A DNA stretch of 64,000 nt from Limnephilus marmoratus (taxonomy: Eukaryota; Arthropoda; Insecta; Trichoptera; Limnephilidae). Positions 49,140 to 60,154 of this stretch are shown piece by piece. Location of the stretch: positions 56,689,819 through 56,753,818 of the forward strand of contig OU862908.1 of assembly GCA_917880885.1 (NCBI GenBank), given 5' to 3'. A program made the position numbers and the translations under genes. The notes under the pieces were generated by a model. The model was not told the DNA's origin. It saw nothing but the letters and a program-made list of their open reading frames with translations, and searched no databases. The number at the start of each line of letters is the position of its first letter. The stretch's first letter is position 1.

Positions 49140-50035
49140 CATAGGCACATTATACACTTTGGAATTTTACGGTGCCATGTCAGGTACGGGAGCAGTGGCA
49201 TCACTTAACTGACGGGATAATTTTAGACTGGATGACATCCTGGCTCGAGGGAACTGGGGGAGCCGGGACACCTTTGCCAAATTTTACAGAAGAGAAGTTA
49301 ACACTTCTCTAGTAAATAGAGCATTGTCTGACTTCCCACTGTACCAAGTGGGTAGGTATTCCAGTGTTTAACATATTTTAATATCATCACATTAGCGTTA
49401 GTGGTCACTAGTCGATAACAAACAGAGCTCAATATAATTCAATAAAAAATTCAAGTCCTACTAAAGTAAAGGGTCTGGACGCGCAATAGCCAAATTTCTG
49501 TTGCTAAGTAAACTTCACTGTTTTAAAGTAGACTAATCAGCCTAAACACTCTGTTTATTTGTTTGCTTGCGGTAAAACAACACATAAATCAGTAGTTCTA
49601 ACAAGTATTGATGACAATCGCCACCATTTGAAAACTGTCGTTGCCTTATTGTATAGCTCGACATATCAAACTCCGACAGGCAGCCGGACCTTTTATTCTA
49701 GTGGGCCTCAAGAAAAGAAGACAGCGAACGTTCCATCAAAAAGTGACGAGCAATACGCCGCCCGCTCCTATATTCATTGCATTCATACACACACATTATT
49801 TGATTGTCTATCTTTATCACACAGGAATAAACTTTTGAATTAAGAAATTATACTGAAAATCGCTGAAAACAAAAGAGTGTTCCTTACTTTCCACATTATA
49901 TTGTGAGTATATGAGACTATGGCGAGTCTATTTATTTATGTAACGTCATTGGTTTTACCTACCAATAAAACTTATATTACGTACCTAACCTCATTTAAAA
50001 CCTAGGCAATCACTGCCTGGTGAGAACCAATCAGT
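49140..50035 (+). mobile_element. Relic of a DIRS-type retrotransposon
   Basis: GGGACACCTTTGCCAAATTTT and ACAGAAGAGAAGTTAA (49265-49310) match the recombinase end at 55590-55625 (CCTTTGCCAAGTTCTATAG). CTTATATTACGTACC and AAACCTAGGCAATCACTGCC (49970-50015) match the internal complementary region at 55830-55880. The terminal repeats are gone. Confidence 0.6.
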
Positions 50036-50570
50036 GTTGCCAACTTTATTTTGATCAATCCGCAAATTGTGGTACCGTAACCCACCAAAAAACCACAAAA
50101 TTTGGCCATCCCTCAAACCACCGTATTATGCCGGGCAGTTAATACCTAACTATTAACTAAGGATTGAGCTGTGGACAATTTACAATCTGCCGATGTCGAC
50201 TTTACTAAGTCAAAGGGTCAATTTATATTTTACTACTATTTTATAAAAATGAGTTTTCGGATGTTTTTCGGAGTGTGTTAAAAAAATGTGTATACAATCC
50301 CTATGACGTCGGTAGAGAGAGAAAGGTGTTTTTTCAACTTTAAAAATAATTAAATCTTTCTTATGAAATACAATTTGTCAAGATAGACCCAATGCATTGT
50401 CAGTGCTAAGCAATGATAAACACCTTATTCAATCTATACCCAGGGTCACCGATATATTTGCCACTCAGAGACAACTGGGGATCGACCTAGTCTGCTAACG
50501 GTTAGGATTGTTTCATAAATTAAATTTATTTATATTACATACAACGATTTTTTAGCACAACTACCATTTT
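50036..50570. other. Intergenic DNA, no features
   Basis: No ORF or repeat recognised. Confidence 0.4.
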
Positions 50571-50574
50571 TGTA

Positions 50575-50830
50575 AGCACCAGTCGCCACTGGTTCCCACT
50601 CCGCCTTCTCTCTCCCCACTCCCCTCTCCCCCTTCCCCCATCCTGCGAGCCCCCTTCCGCATTTCATGCATTCAGTCCCGGCACATTCAATTTTCAGTAT
50701 TGTATTTTTTATACAAATTTCATAATGCCAGAGTTCACTAGTATATGTATATACATAGAAACCATCGCACATCAAATCCCCAAAGTTTCATCGTAATTGG
50801 ATGAATGGTTTAGCAACGCATTACATATAT
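50575..50830 (+). repeat. C-rich-headed dispersed repeat, most complete copy
   Basis: C-rich block (50586-50655), then TTCATAATGCCAGAGTTC, AAATCCCCAAAGTTTCATCG, and TTGGATGAATGGTTTAGC with no break. It shows what the copy split at 1258/8851 looked like before insertion. Confidence 0.6.
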
Positions 50831-51257
50831 ACAGAGGCAAACATATTTTGATTTTTATATAATATACAGAAGATTGACCATAGCATGTCATAAAAAATGT
50901 TTTATTTTAAACATTATTAAGCTCGGCTTGTCTTACTGCTACTCAAGCCATTTCCCACAAACAGGAGTAAAAGGGTGTCACTGTCAACCTTCTTGTGCGT
51001 GAAGGAACTAATAAAGTAATAATAAAGTTAATTAATAATAAAGTTATTAAATAACTAATAAAGTTCTCCATCCTTATCGATGGAATCATTTTTCATATTA
51101 TGAAGGTTTACAAAAAATCCTACCAATATATCATTACAGTACCCAAGCCCCTGGAACATATTCAATAGAATGGCGAGATTTAATAACAATAAATTTACGC
51201 AAAATTCATCAATTTTACGACACATGGTTTAGTGAATTTTGTCATTATGTAGCATAG

Positions 51258-51436
51258 GCTTTATTTAAAACCTATAAAGTGAGATAAACATTACCATTTT
51301 GCAGCCAAATCGACGTTCCTTACCAATATTCGTATGTAATTTTCAGTTTAAATCTGCCGCCAATGTCACCTGGCAGTTCCAATTGTATCCGTCAGGCGGC
51401 GTTACTAACAGGGAATGCCCCAATAATATTCATTAG
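51258..51436 (+). repeat. DIRS left inverted terminal repeat
   Basis: Runs from GCTTTATTTAAAACC to AATATTCATTAG. The reverse complement of 55888-56066. Confidence 0.93.
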
Positions 51437-51718
51437 CATTTATTTTGCAAATGTCAAACACGTTCGTTTTTGTTTTGAAACTCCAAAATACCATAAAAAT
51501 AGTTATTCTACAGTATTTTGTGCAAAATTTTTAATTTCGAGGATATTTTTAACAGTGATACTGTTCGAATCCCGAAATTACATTCCAGTTTCGTGTGTTT
51601 TGTGATTATGTCGAATTCGGGAAGCTCGGATTGCGGGGGAGCCGAAATTTCGAGAGATAAACGGAGATTATGAAGGTTATTCATACGGACGCGCGGGGCA
51701 AACGTTCGAGGGTCTGCG

Positions 51719-52533
51719 GTGATGCCAAAAGGCAGAAGGTCTGTGAACCGATACCCGGCGACCCGCGAATTGACATGCACACGCAAATGCAAATGTCCTA
51801 GATGTAGGAGATGTTGCATCTGTTTTTGGAAAAGCGGTCGGATGTCCCTATCCGTGACGCCTCGGAAGACGATGATAAGGATAGCCTGGACACCCCCGCG
51901 TCGCTCAGGGAAGAATTGGCGAGGAAAGCTGACAGAGATGAATGTCTCACCTGTCCCCTGCCATCTCGTGCCTTGGATCTCGGGACTGGACGAAAGAGCT
52001 AAAGCAGACGAAGATACCGTCGGCCGACCCAGGGAGGGTGAAAAGAGTAGAACTCCTTCAGCATCTGGGGTCAGCTAATTGGAACAATGTCCGCTACCTC
52101 GAGATCCAGAACCGCAACCCCTCTCTTCTCAATGTTGGCATTGAAACCGGAGTTGAAGCGCGTAGCCCAGGAAGAATCGGCCAGTACGTCAACGGACTCC
52201 TGCGTATCCCTGACCAATGCGCTTTCACTGCATGCCGATCTCCTGACGGCCTCACTGCAGGAGCTGGTCAACTTGAGCGCGGAACCGGGCATGAAGCTGA
52301 GCACTTCCACTCTTTATGAGAAAGTACAGTCTCTCTTCGCCATGATTCCCAGAAGGTGTCCAAAGACATTGTGCAGATGGTGGGTGGAGTCTTTCATATG
52401 GCCAAAATATTCCACCATACGAAGGATTCCACCCACATCAGAATATCTCTTCAACCCAAACATCCTGTTGGCGCAGCTGGATAGGTTGGGAGGAGTGAAG
52501 AAGTGCTTCGCTCCTCAGCCTAGCACATCGTGA
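51719..52533 (+). pseudogene. DIRS gag-like region
   Basis: Overlapping frames encode a Cys/Arg-rich stretch (CKCPRCRRCCICFW) and a region ending FNPNILLAQLDRLGGVKKCF. Position before the RT and basic composition suggest Gag. No single frame spans it, so at least two frame breaks exist. Confidence 0.5.
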
Positions 52534-52865
52534 TCTGCTCCACCCGTTAAACCCGTTGCAGCACAGAACTTGCAGCCCTTTTCGTCCCAGAATGCAGCAG
52601 AGGAGGACCATCGCGAGAAGGGAGCAGCCAGAGAGCCGAGAACAGGAACCAGCCCAGAACTGCTAAAGATTTCACTCGCCGAAACAGGTTTAGGCCCATT
52701 GAAAGGGCGGGGAAGTCAGATGGTAAGAGGTTTTAACCCAGCCCCCTTTTCAGGGGGGTCAGTTGCAATCATTCGCAGGTAAGTGGAGGAACCTTGGCAC
52801 CCCTACTATCATTCTTAAGATATTGGAGGGCTATTGAAGTCCATTTTCTTCAAAACCTCCGCTGA

Positions 52866-53534
52866 ATAATAATATTAATTTATTTAACTCCCCATTCGCT
52901 TCTAAGACTTCTGTGGCAATGATGGAACAAATTGAAAAACTCAAGGCCCTTGAAGTTTTAGAGTCGGCACCTGCCACTCCCTCATTTATTTCTAACATGT
53001 TTCTCGTCCCCAAATCAGATGGTTCAAAGACAACTTTCTGAATATTAGTAAATTTTGTCTGGTAAATGTTTACTGAGTTCCTATTTTCCTACAACCAAAC
53101 GCCTGGATTTCCATGTGCCTGTTAGTGAGCAGTATAGATGTTTCCTTATCTACAGGAATGAATTCTTGATGACATCCCTCTCCTTTGGCCTGGCCGCCTC
53201 ACCTGGCACCAAGGCATTCGCAACTATCACTAACTGGGTAGCGCAGGAACTGCGGAAGAGAGGGATGAGAATTTGAATATATTTGCATGATTTTTTATTA
53301 GTAAACCAATGCCTGCTTACTTTAAAACAGTAGTCTGGCGAAATGGTGAAGTTTTTACAAGACTTGGGATGGCAAGTACAATTTGATAAGTCAATACTAG
53401 AACCATCACAAGTCCAATTTCTTGGTATCAGTTGGAATACTGTAACTAATGAAAAGTCTCCCTCAGAACAAGATTTTAGTCCTATCTTATCTGTTAAAGG
53501 GTTTGAATCAGACAGGAAGGTGGTCACTAAATAA
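52866..53534 (+). pseudogene. DIRS reverse transcriptase, broken
   Basis: LKALEVLESAP-like text near 52940, then [19 protein letters not shown], then [22 protein letters not shown] (split into two halves: [11 protein letters not shown] and [11 protein letters not shown]). This matches the DIRS RT block around the FGL.S.P motif. The usual YLDD box between 53270 and 53330 is lost: the frame stops at 53276. Downstream frame 53343 gives DLGWQVQFDKSILEPSQVQF and LGISWNT, the palm end. Confidence 0.7.
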
Positions 53535-53619
53535 GGGGCTCAGCCTCTTGGGTTCTTTTAACTTTGCTAGTTTTGCAGTTCCAAGAGGCAGACTCAACAG
53601 CCGGTATACACGGAAAGGG

Positions 53620-54300
53620 TGCTTAGGACTCTGACACTATCACCCTTGGGAGTTATCACCACGATTCCTGCAGCTACCGCTTGGGAATTGAGATGGTGGG
53701 TTCGATCGCTCACCCTGACGTCACCTATACATCTGCCGCTGTTTGAGCATTACCTGACAACTGTGCCCAGCTAGACGAGAGACTTCTCTGTGGTGTGTGG
53801 ACTTAGGATCAGCTGAATCTTCACTCCAATATGAAGGAGATGCTCGCCGTGTTGGCTGCCTTGTCTCCTCACGCGCTCGAGCTATCCGGCTCGGGTCTTC
53901 TGATCCAGTCGGATAACAAATCTGTAGTATCTTACCTCCACAAGGAATGTGGTACCAGGTCAACTCAACTCCTGAGCTGTACTCAACTTGAAGATCAGCT
54001 GAATCTTCACTCTAATCTGAAGGAGATGCTCGCCGTGTTGGCTGCCTTGTCTCCTCACGCGCTCGAGCTATCCGGCTCGGGTCTTCCAGTCGGATAACAA
54101 ATCTGTCGGATCTTACCTCAGCAAGGAATGTGGTACCAGGTCAACTCAACTCCTGAGTTGTACTCGACTAGTGCTAGATGTTTTTGGACGAACACTATAT
54201 CTCCATGACAGCACAATACTTACCAGGTCGCTTCAATGAAGTAGCGGACTGTCTATCTCGTCATCGTGCTGTACCCGAATGGCACTTGCTACCCTCTTTT
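53620..54300 (+). pseudogene. DIRS RNase H region with a 185-bp internal tandem duplication
   Basis: LKEMLAVLAALSPHALELSG, then IQSDNKSVVSYLHKECGT is the RNase H core with the second and third acidic positions (E and D). The stretch 53806-53990 recurs at 53991-54170, giving ELSGSGL twice. Then YLPGRFNEVADCLSRH closes the domain. The frame is broken by stops. Confidence 0.7.
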
Positions 54301-54478
54301 ACAGAGGAAATATTCAGAAAATGGGGACGATCCGAGATAGACCTATTTGGCTCTAAGACAGCACAGAGGTTCAGAGGTAAGTTTCTCTTGATTTTCAGGT
54401 TGACAAAGCAGATACCACAATGCTTGGACCAGGGATTGGGACTATCAGCTGGCTTGGATCTTCCCTCCCCCATGCCTC

Positions 54479-55660
54479 TTGCTAAGGGTTCTTTGCCACC
54501 TGAACAGAGCAAGGGAATTATACCTGATAGTGGCTCCTCGTTGGGAGAGGGCATTTTGGAGAGCGGATCTGAAGTGTCGGGCCTTAGGTCCACCTCTCAC
54601 GATTCACAATCTAGAAGAAGCACTGGTAGACACCAGGACCAACAACCCTCCTCCTCAAGTAGAATCCTTCATTCTGGAGATTTGGCTTTGTGGGGATGGG
54701 ACAAAAGGACTAGGAAGATGGTCAACTCAGCAGAAGGAACTTCTTAGATCTGGGAGGAGAAGTTCTATCCTTCGCACTTATACTCTGGCATGGCAGAGGT
54801 GGCAGCACTGGGTGTCAGAGAATCAGCTTGATGCCATATGTCCCAACCTGACCAGGTCCCTAGCCGACCTACACATTAAGGAAAAGCTATCGCTATAGCT
54901 GAGGACCATTTTAGTTCTTAAGTCAGTGGTGTGTAACTTAGGCTCTCCAGAGGATAATAGAAAGCTGAACTCCAATCCGGTAGTGAAAAAGATATTAAAA
55001 GGGAATATCTTTAGCTGCAGTGAAGCCTTCGAAGCCCACCCCCCCCATTTGGGACCCGAAGATTGTATCATCTTGGCTGGAGAAGAGTTTGCCTCAACAC
55101 ATAACACTCTTTGAAGCATCAAGGAGAGCAGCCACAATCCTGCTTTTGGCATCAGGGCGCCGAGTCCACGAGCCGAGTCGCCGAGTCCACTGCACAGCTG
55201 AAAGACTGTCAGTGGACAGAGAAGGCATCTCCATTTGGCAAGTGGCTGGTGACAAGACAGATTCGGTAGACTGGCAGCAATCAGGATGGAAGCTGGCTCG
55301 CTCTGTATAATACTCTCACTCGCTCTGTATATGCTCTCACAGATAAGGTCCTAGAACTGTCAAGGGGACGGAAAGCGCAGGCGATATTACCTAATCTATT
55401 TATTACAACTTGTAGGACGGTGAAGGCGGCCTCCAGGGCAGTAATTGCAGGTTGGATTAGGACAATCCTCAGGGATGCCGGAGTAGAGGATCCACCTGAC
55501 AGAATCCGTTCAGTGGTGACATCCCTGAACTGGTTGCAGAAGTATTTACTGATATAAGATGATGTACTGTCGTGTGGCAACTGGAGAACTCCTAATACCT
55601 TTGCCAAGTTCTATAGAAGGGAAATTGCAGAATCCCATCTATTGCTGACCTTTTTCAACC
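54479..55660 (+). pseudogene. DIRS tyrosine recombinase, broken
   Basis: Core-binding region: SSILRTYTLAWQRWQHWVSE and LADLHIKEKLSL (54750-54895). Catalytic region: FEASRRAATILLLASGRRV (55110), the block that carries the first active-site Arg. The C-terminal part TPNTFAKFYRREIAES (near 55590) matches the last block of these proteins. The frame shifts at about 54900 and 55310. Confidence 0.7.
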
Positions 55661-55765
55661 ACTGCAACTGGTTAGCCGATTCCTAGAAATCTTGCCCCAA
55701 TTTCTAGCATATAAATATTATAATTGATTCACATTAGCATCATGTCACCAGGCGATAACAAACAA

Positions 55766-55865
55766 TATCTCACTTTATAGGTTTTAAATAAAGCCTATGC
55801 TACATAATGAAAAAGTTTTACCTTACAATAAAACTTATATTATGTACTTAGCTTTATTTAAAACC
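55766..55865 (+). repeat. DIRS internal complementary region
   Basis: 55766-55807 is the complement of the left outer end (51242-51283), and 55804-55865 is the complement of the right outer end (56052-56113). The two overlap at ATGA. Confidence 0.9.
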
Positions 55866-55887
55866 TAGGCAAGGGCTGCCTGATGAG

Positions 55888-56066
55888 ATCTAATGAATAT
55901 TATTGGGGCATTCCCTGTTAGTAACGCCGCCTGACGGATACAATTGGAACTGCCAGGTGACATTGGCGGCAGATTTAAACTGAAAATTACATACGAATAT
56001 TGGTAAGGAACGTCGATTTGGCTGCAAAATGGTAATGTTTATCTCACTTTATAGGTTTTAAATAAA
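55888..56066 (-). repeat. DIRS right inverted terminal repeat
   Basis: Runs from CTAATGAATATTATTGG to GGTTTTAAATAAAGC. The reverse complement of 51258-51436. Confidence 0.93.
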
Positions 56067-56137
56067 GCTAAGTACATAATATAAGTTTTATTGTAAGGTA
56101 AAACTTTTTCATTTTCACTCGTTTTTCAAGCATTTAG

Positions 56138-56575
56138 GCCGGTTACAGTGCTCGACCGACGGTCGGTGCGTACGTCGGTCGCGCTTGTCATTTGTATGAA
56201 AATTCCTAAATCGTTTAGTGCAGGACCGACCGTACGCATGCGTATATCGCTACGCAGTCCGTACGAGAATCGTCGGTCGAGCGCGTGCGCATGCAGACCG
56301 TCGGTCGACCGACGAGCTAGAAATGCTCTCTGGGCGACGATCGGGTGTCCGTGATATCTACGTCTTCTGTTCCTAATACGTCTACGAAGATAATAAGCAG
56401 CTATTAATTAATTAATTTCGCGTACGACGTCCGGTCAGCTTGTTAGTCAATCGTGAACTGACGGTACGCACCGACGGTCGGTCGGTGGTATGCGATCGTC
56501 AGGACCGACCGTACGCATGCGTATCGTCAGGACCGACCGTACGCACTGACCGTCGGTCGAGCACTGTAACCGGCC
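56138..56575. mobile_element. CG-rich Harbinger-type MITE with TTA target duplication
   Basis: Ends GGCCGGTTACAGTGCTCG and CGAGCACTGTAACCGGCC, continuing inward with ACCGACGGTC. TTA flanks at 56135-56137 and 56576-56578. Inside, GACCGACCGTACGCATGCGT recurs three times. Frames through it are compositional. Confidence 0.85.
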
Positions 56576-56798
56576 TTAGGAATCGCGGCATCCATGTTGA
56601 ATTTGATTTGCTCAAGGAAAAATGAAATTCAAGATACACGATGGTCGAAAGATTGAAAACTTTCTTTTATGCACATTCGATAACATATTTCCTGCTTAAA
56701 AATAAGGTTTTTCACCTCCTGTAAAAGTTAAATAAATTTCACACTAGAGATATTACGGCACCCAGTGACGATACATAACACCAAAATAATCTAATTAA

Positions 56799-57085
56799 GG
56801 GGTCGTCCATTAATCACGTGAGGCTCGAAAGGGGGGGGAGGGTTCGGAAAAAAACACGAAATATCACGATGGGGGGGGGGGGTATAATGAGATATCACGT
56901 GTATTTATTTTTCGTGATAATATTCTGAAAATTTCAAAATACTTTGTGCTAAAAAAATACACATGATTTTTTTTGGGGGGGGGGGTTAATCTCAAACCTC
57001 ACCACATATATCACCAAGGGGGGGGGGGGGGGGGGGGGGGTTAAAAAGTTGCTAAAAAAACATCACGTGATTAATGGACGACCCC
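56799..57085. mobile_element. Harbinger-type MITE with TAA target duplication
   Basis: GGGGTCGTCCATTAATCACG at the left, CGTGATTAATGGACGACCCC at the right. TAA at 56796-56798 and 57086-57088. Three long G-runs inside (56871-56882, 56975-56986, 57020-57041). No transposase. Confidence 0.85.
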
Positions 57086-57095
57086 TAATCAGATA

Positions 57096-57374
57096 TTAAT
57101 AAAGAAATATAATATTGCATTGTAATTCGTGCAACTCCTCGGGTCCCCAACTTGTGCAGCCTTCGTAAACTTGTTGCTTGTATGTTAGGAGGATTAAGAG
57201 AATACATAGTAGAAACACCACCACACAGGGTACGTCCATACTCCTTTGGGCATATTTTTTATGGACTTTCCATGGTATGGCCGTGCTCTCCTCTAGGTTA
57301 AATAATAATGATTTAGAATCGAATATACCCCAGTGCTTAAGACTTCTGCGTACCCCCATAAAGGCAATGAACAT
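57096..57374 (-). CDS. Unassigned ORF with one membrane segment
   Basis: 92 codons. Around the middle, RSMDVPCVVVFLLCILLILL forms a clear hydrophobic helix, followed by VYEGCTSWGPEELHELQ. The layout (short basic part, then one helix, then Cys) is a little like the N-terminus of choline transporter-like proteins, but I do not recognise it with confidence. No splice sites decide whether it is an exon. It may be a lost gene fragment or chance. It directly abuts the MITE at 56799-57085. Confidence 0.25.
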   Translation of the reverse strand: MFIAFMGVRRSLKHWGIFDSKSLLFNLEESTAIPWKVHKKYAQRSMDVPCVVVFLLCILLILLTYKQQVYEGCTSWGPEELHELQCNIIFLY

Positions 57375-57479
57375 GTTCTATGCTCATCGCTAGCTCTAGC
57401 TGAAATGGTACCAGATTCTGTTTCTTTGCGAGGTGACTCTCGGGCTTTCGGTAAAAGGAGTAAACAAAGGATAACTAAA

Positions 57480-60154
57480 TAATCAAAAACAAATTGTTTG
57501 ATAATGAATATAAATGTTTATTCAGTTTACATTTTGAATATTTTATAATCTTAGCATGCATTATACAAGGGTAAATTGTTAAGATAGATTAACCCAGACC
57601 CGCTTCATTTTGCACCGCAGAAATACTTGTGCGGATGAAAACAGGATTAAACATTATAATATAAACTAACAATATAAATGCAGCAAAACAAACATTCAAA
57701 AAGAAGAAAAAGGAAAATACTAAACTAGGGTGTGATTTCTTTGAATCACTGAATTTTAATGAGCATGCAAAATAAATTGAAAAAAGTATGTGAATGATGA
57801 TAGGTGTGTTTAGTCAAAACATGAATGGGAATAGAAACTGTTTTTAAAACAAAAGGATCTGGTAAAAAAACATTTTTCAAATGACTAATGAAGTGTGATT
57901 AACAATCAATTCCCAATTGGGCCAATTGAAGTAAATACAAAATGAGCTATATAAAAATACACAAACATGATTGTTAAATAGAAAAAAAAAAATTATTAAA
58001 AAAGACAATGTTTAATTTCAGGTTAAAAAGAATAAAATAAAACATTAATTAAAAAAAAAAAAAAAACAAGCAAAAAGAAAAGAATAAAAGAAAACACAAA
58101 TAATATGATAAAATCTATTCTCATTAAGAATGTGAAAGAATGATTGTAATCAAAAATAGGTCAACTGTGTCAATTGGGTCGGTGGTTGGTCATATAATGT
58201 TAAAAATAAGACTGATATTAGTTACAGGGCAGATATATTGCAAGAACAATTTCACAAAAGTATTTACACAGAAATGTTGACAAATATCAAATAAACAATT
58301 TAGGCATTTTAGCGTCATGGATTCATAAAAGGGTAAATGTGGATTAGGAAGAAATCCACATCGGGAGTCCAAGTCACTCATCATTCTTTCACATTTTTAT
58401 TATGAATAGAATAATATTTACTCAGACAGTCCTGTTTATAATTAATAATAGAGGTCCCCTTACACTTGGTGCCACAAAGTCATTTATTACATTTTAAAAA
58501 GGCTGAATCTTAAAAGACTTGAACGGAAAGGAAATCAGCCGAGAGCAAATAATAATTAATTAGAGACGTCTTCATTTAGAATGTATTCACTGCAATTAGA
58601 TTATTTCCCAACTGGGAATCTAATTAATTCATTAATTATGTAATTATTGACAAAAGACTGAGAAACATTCAAAAGATGTTTGCATGCAATCATTTTCAGA
58701 ACAGATTTTGTAGAGGTAATTATAGACATGCTGTAACTAATTTATTAATGATGAACGAAAAATGAGACGTCATGTAAGTTTAAAATGAGAGGACAGTTTT
58801 AAAATAAAAATCATATAAATCTCAAAATTGTACAATAAATTCAATGTGAAAATTTCACTACATCCTAAAAACATAATATTAGAGGAACAGTGTCTTCAAT
58901 TAAGTATCTTTTCACTGGCTCATTACATATTTTAACAAATACATTTTTTTTGTGTTTTTAATTTTTTTTAGTTTTTTTTTTTTTATCACGAGTGATCTCA
59001 AAATAATTAGGAACAAGACTTGTATATTTTATCAAACAACATTCTCTTGTATAAATTGTTAAAAGATTAGGGAGTCAAGTCACTTGGTTCAATCAGGTTC
59101 TCACGAGACTAGTTACGATCTTGCGGTTATTCAATATACAAAAATTCTACAATTATTAATAGCGATATTAAATATTGTAGAATCATCTCGGTCAAAAAAT
59201 AAATTTTCTGAATTTAATCATCTATCGAATTATTAATTTCTACGGAAATCAAATCTTTAATGGGTAAAATATAATTGGAGTCAGTAGTTAGATATTATGT
59301 ACTGGAAATGTACACGGGCAAAGACCTACAAGTTCACAGTTCACAGCCCACGGCCCACGGCTGACTGTTCAATACTTCCATTGCTCATATTTAAATAAAT
59401 TGATGAATGTCGAATTTTCTTATACTGATTGTGAATTTAATTGAATGAATTCTGCAAGCTTATAATTATTATGTTCTGTACCTAATCTGAATGGGACATC
59501 CGAGTTAATAATGCAAACAAAGTGAGTTGAATTTTAAAAGTTTGTTTGTATTAATAACCGAGTAATCATATTTTCCTATTACGAATTATTATCTGATTTT
59601 AAAATTGATGGGACATTTTCATTTCCCTCTAACAAATTTGATATCTTGTACATTTTGCTTGATTATGATAATAACGAGATTCTTAATTTTCTAAATCAAT
59701 GTTATATGGTTATAAATGTAATTAATTAATCTCTGGATAAAAAGTCATCACATATGCCTTAAAAATATCTTTCTTTCAAATCCATTGACAAAGTTAATAA
59801 AGCTCAGATCAACTGATGTTATTTGACTTTGCAACAGATTTGAAAACAATAATGAGAGAATTAATAGGAACATAAACAAGTTGATAAATTCTAAGGAATA
59901 AGCGATGATGTGTATTACAAGCTAAATAATAGAAGAAAAAAAAACAATATTATATTACTTAAAAGTGACAAGTTCTGACCATTTTACACTTTTAACACAA
60001 TAAATAGTAATCAGCTTTACTTGCATATTTGTACTTTCATAATCTTAAACACAATTTGGTGAAAACTTTTGTACTAAAGTATAATAACACTAACGGTTTT
60101 ATTTTCTCCAGTGCGGTAAATGTATTCACACAAAGAGTTTGTTAGTCTTCTTTT
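57480..60154 (-). other. Probable 3' UTR of the SAM-domain gene and intergenic DNA
   Basis: AT-rich throughout, with A-runs near 57990 and 58050. No coding frame, repeat or tRNA was recognised. The last coding exon on the minus strand ends at 60155, so part of this is its 3' UTR. Confidence 0.5.

Larger units (their letters stand above)
51242..56113 (+). mobile_element. DIRS-type tyrosine-recombinase retrotransposon, structurally complete
   Basis: Inverted terminal repeats at 51258-51436 and 55888-56066 are identical over 179 bases by eye. Inside the right one lies a 100-base region (55766-55865) made of the complements of both outer ends joined together. That is the internal complementary region used to close the circular intermediate of DIRS elements. 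Order: gag-like, RT, RNase H, tyrosine recombinase. All the frames are broken, so the copy is non-autonomous. The outer ends are TCATTATGTAGC (51242) and AACTTTTTCAT (56113). Confidence 0.9.

Noticed and set aside
56148..56625. Arg-rich ORFs
   Set aside because: They come from CGACCG-type repeats in a MITE with clear terminal repeats and TTA duplications.
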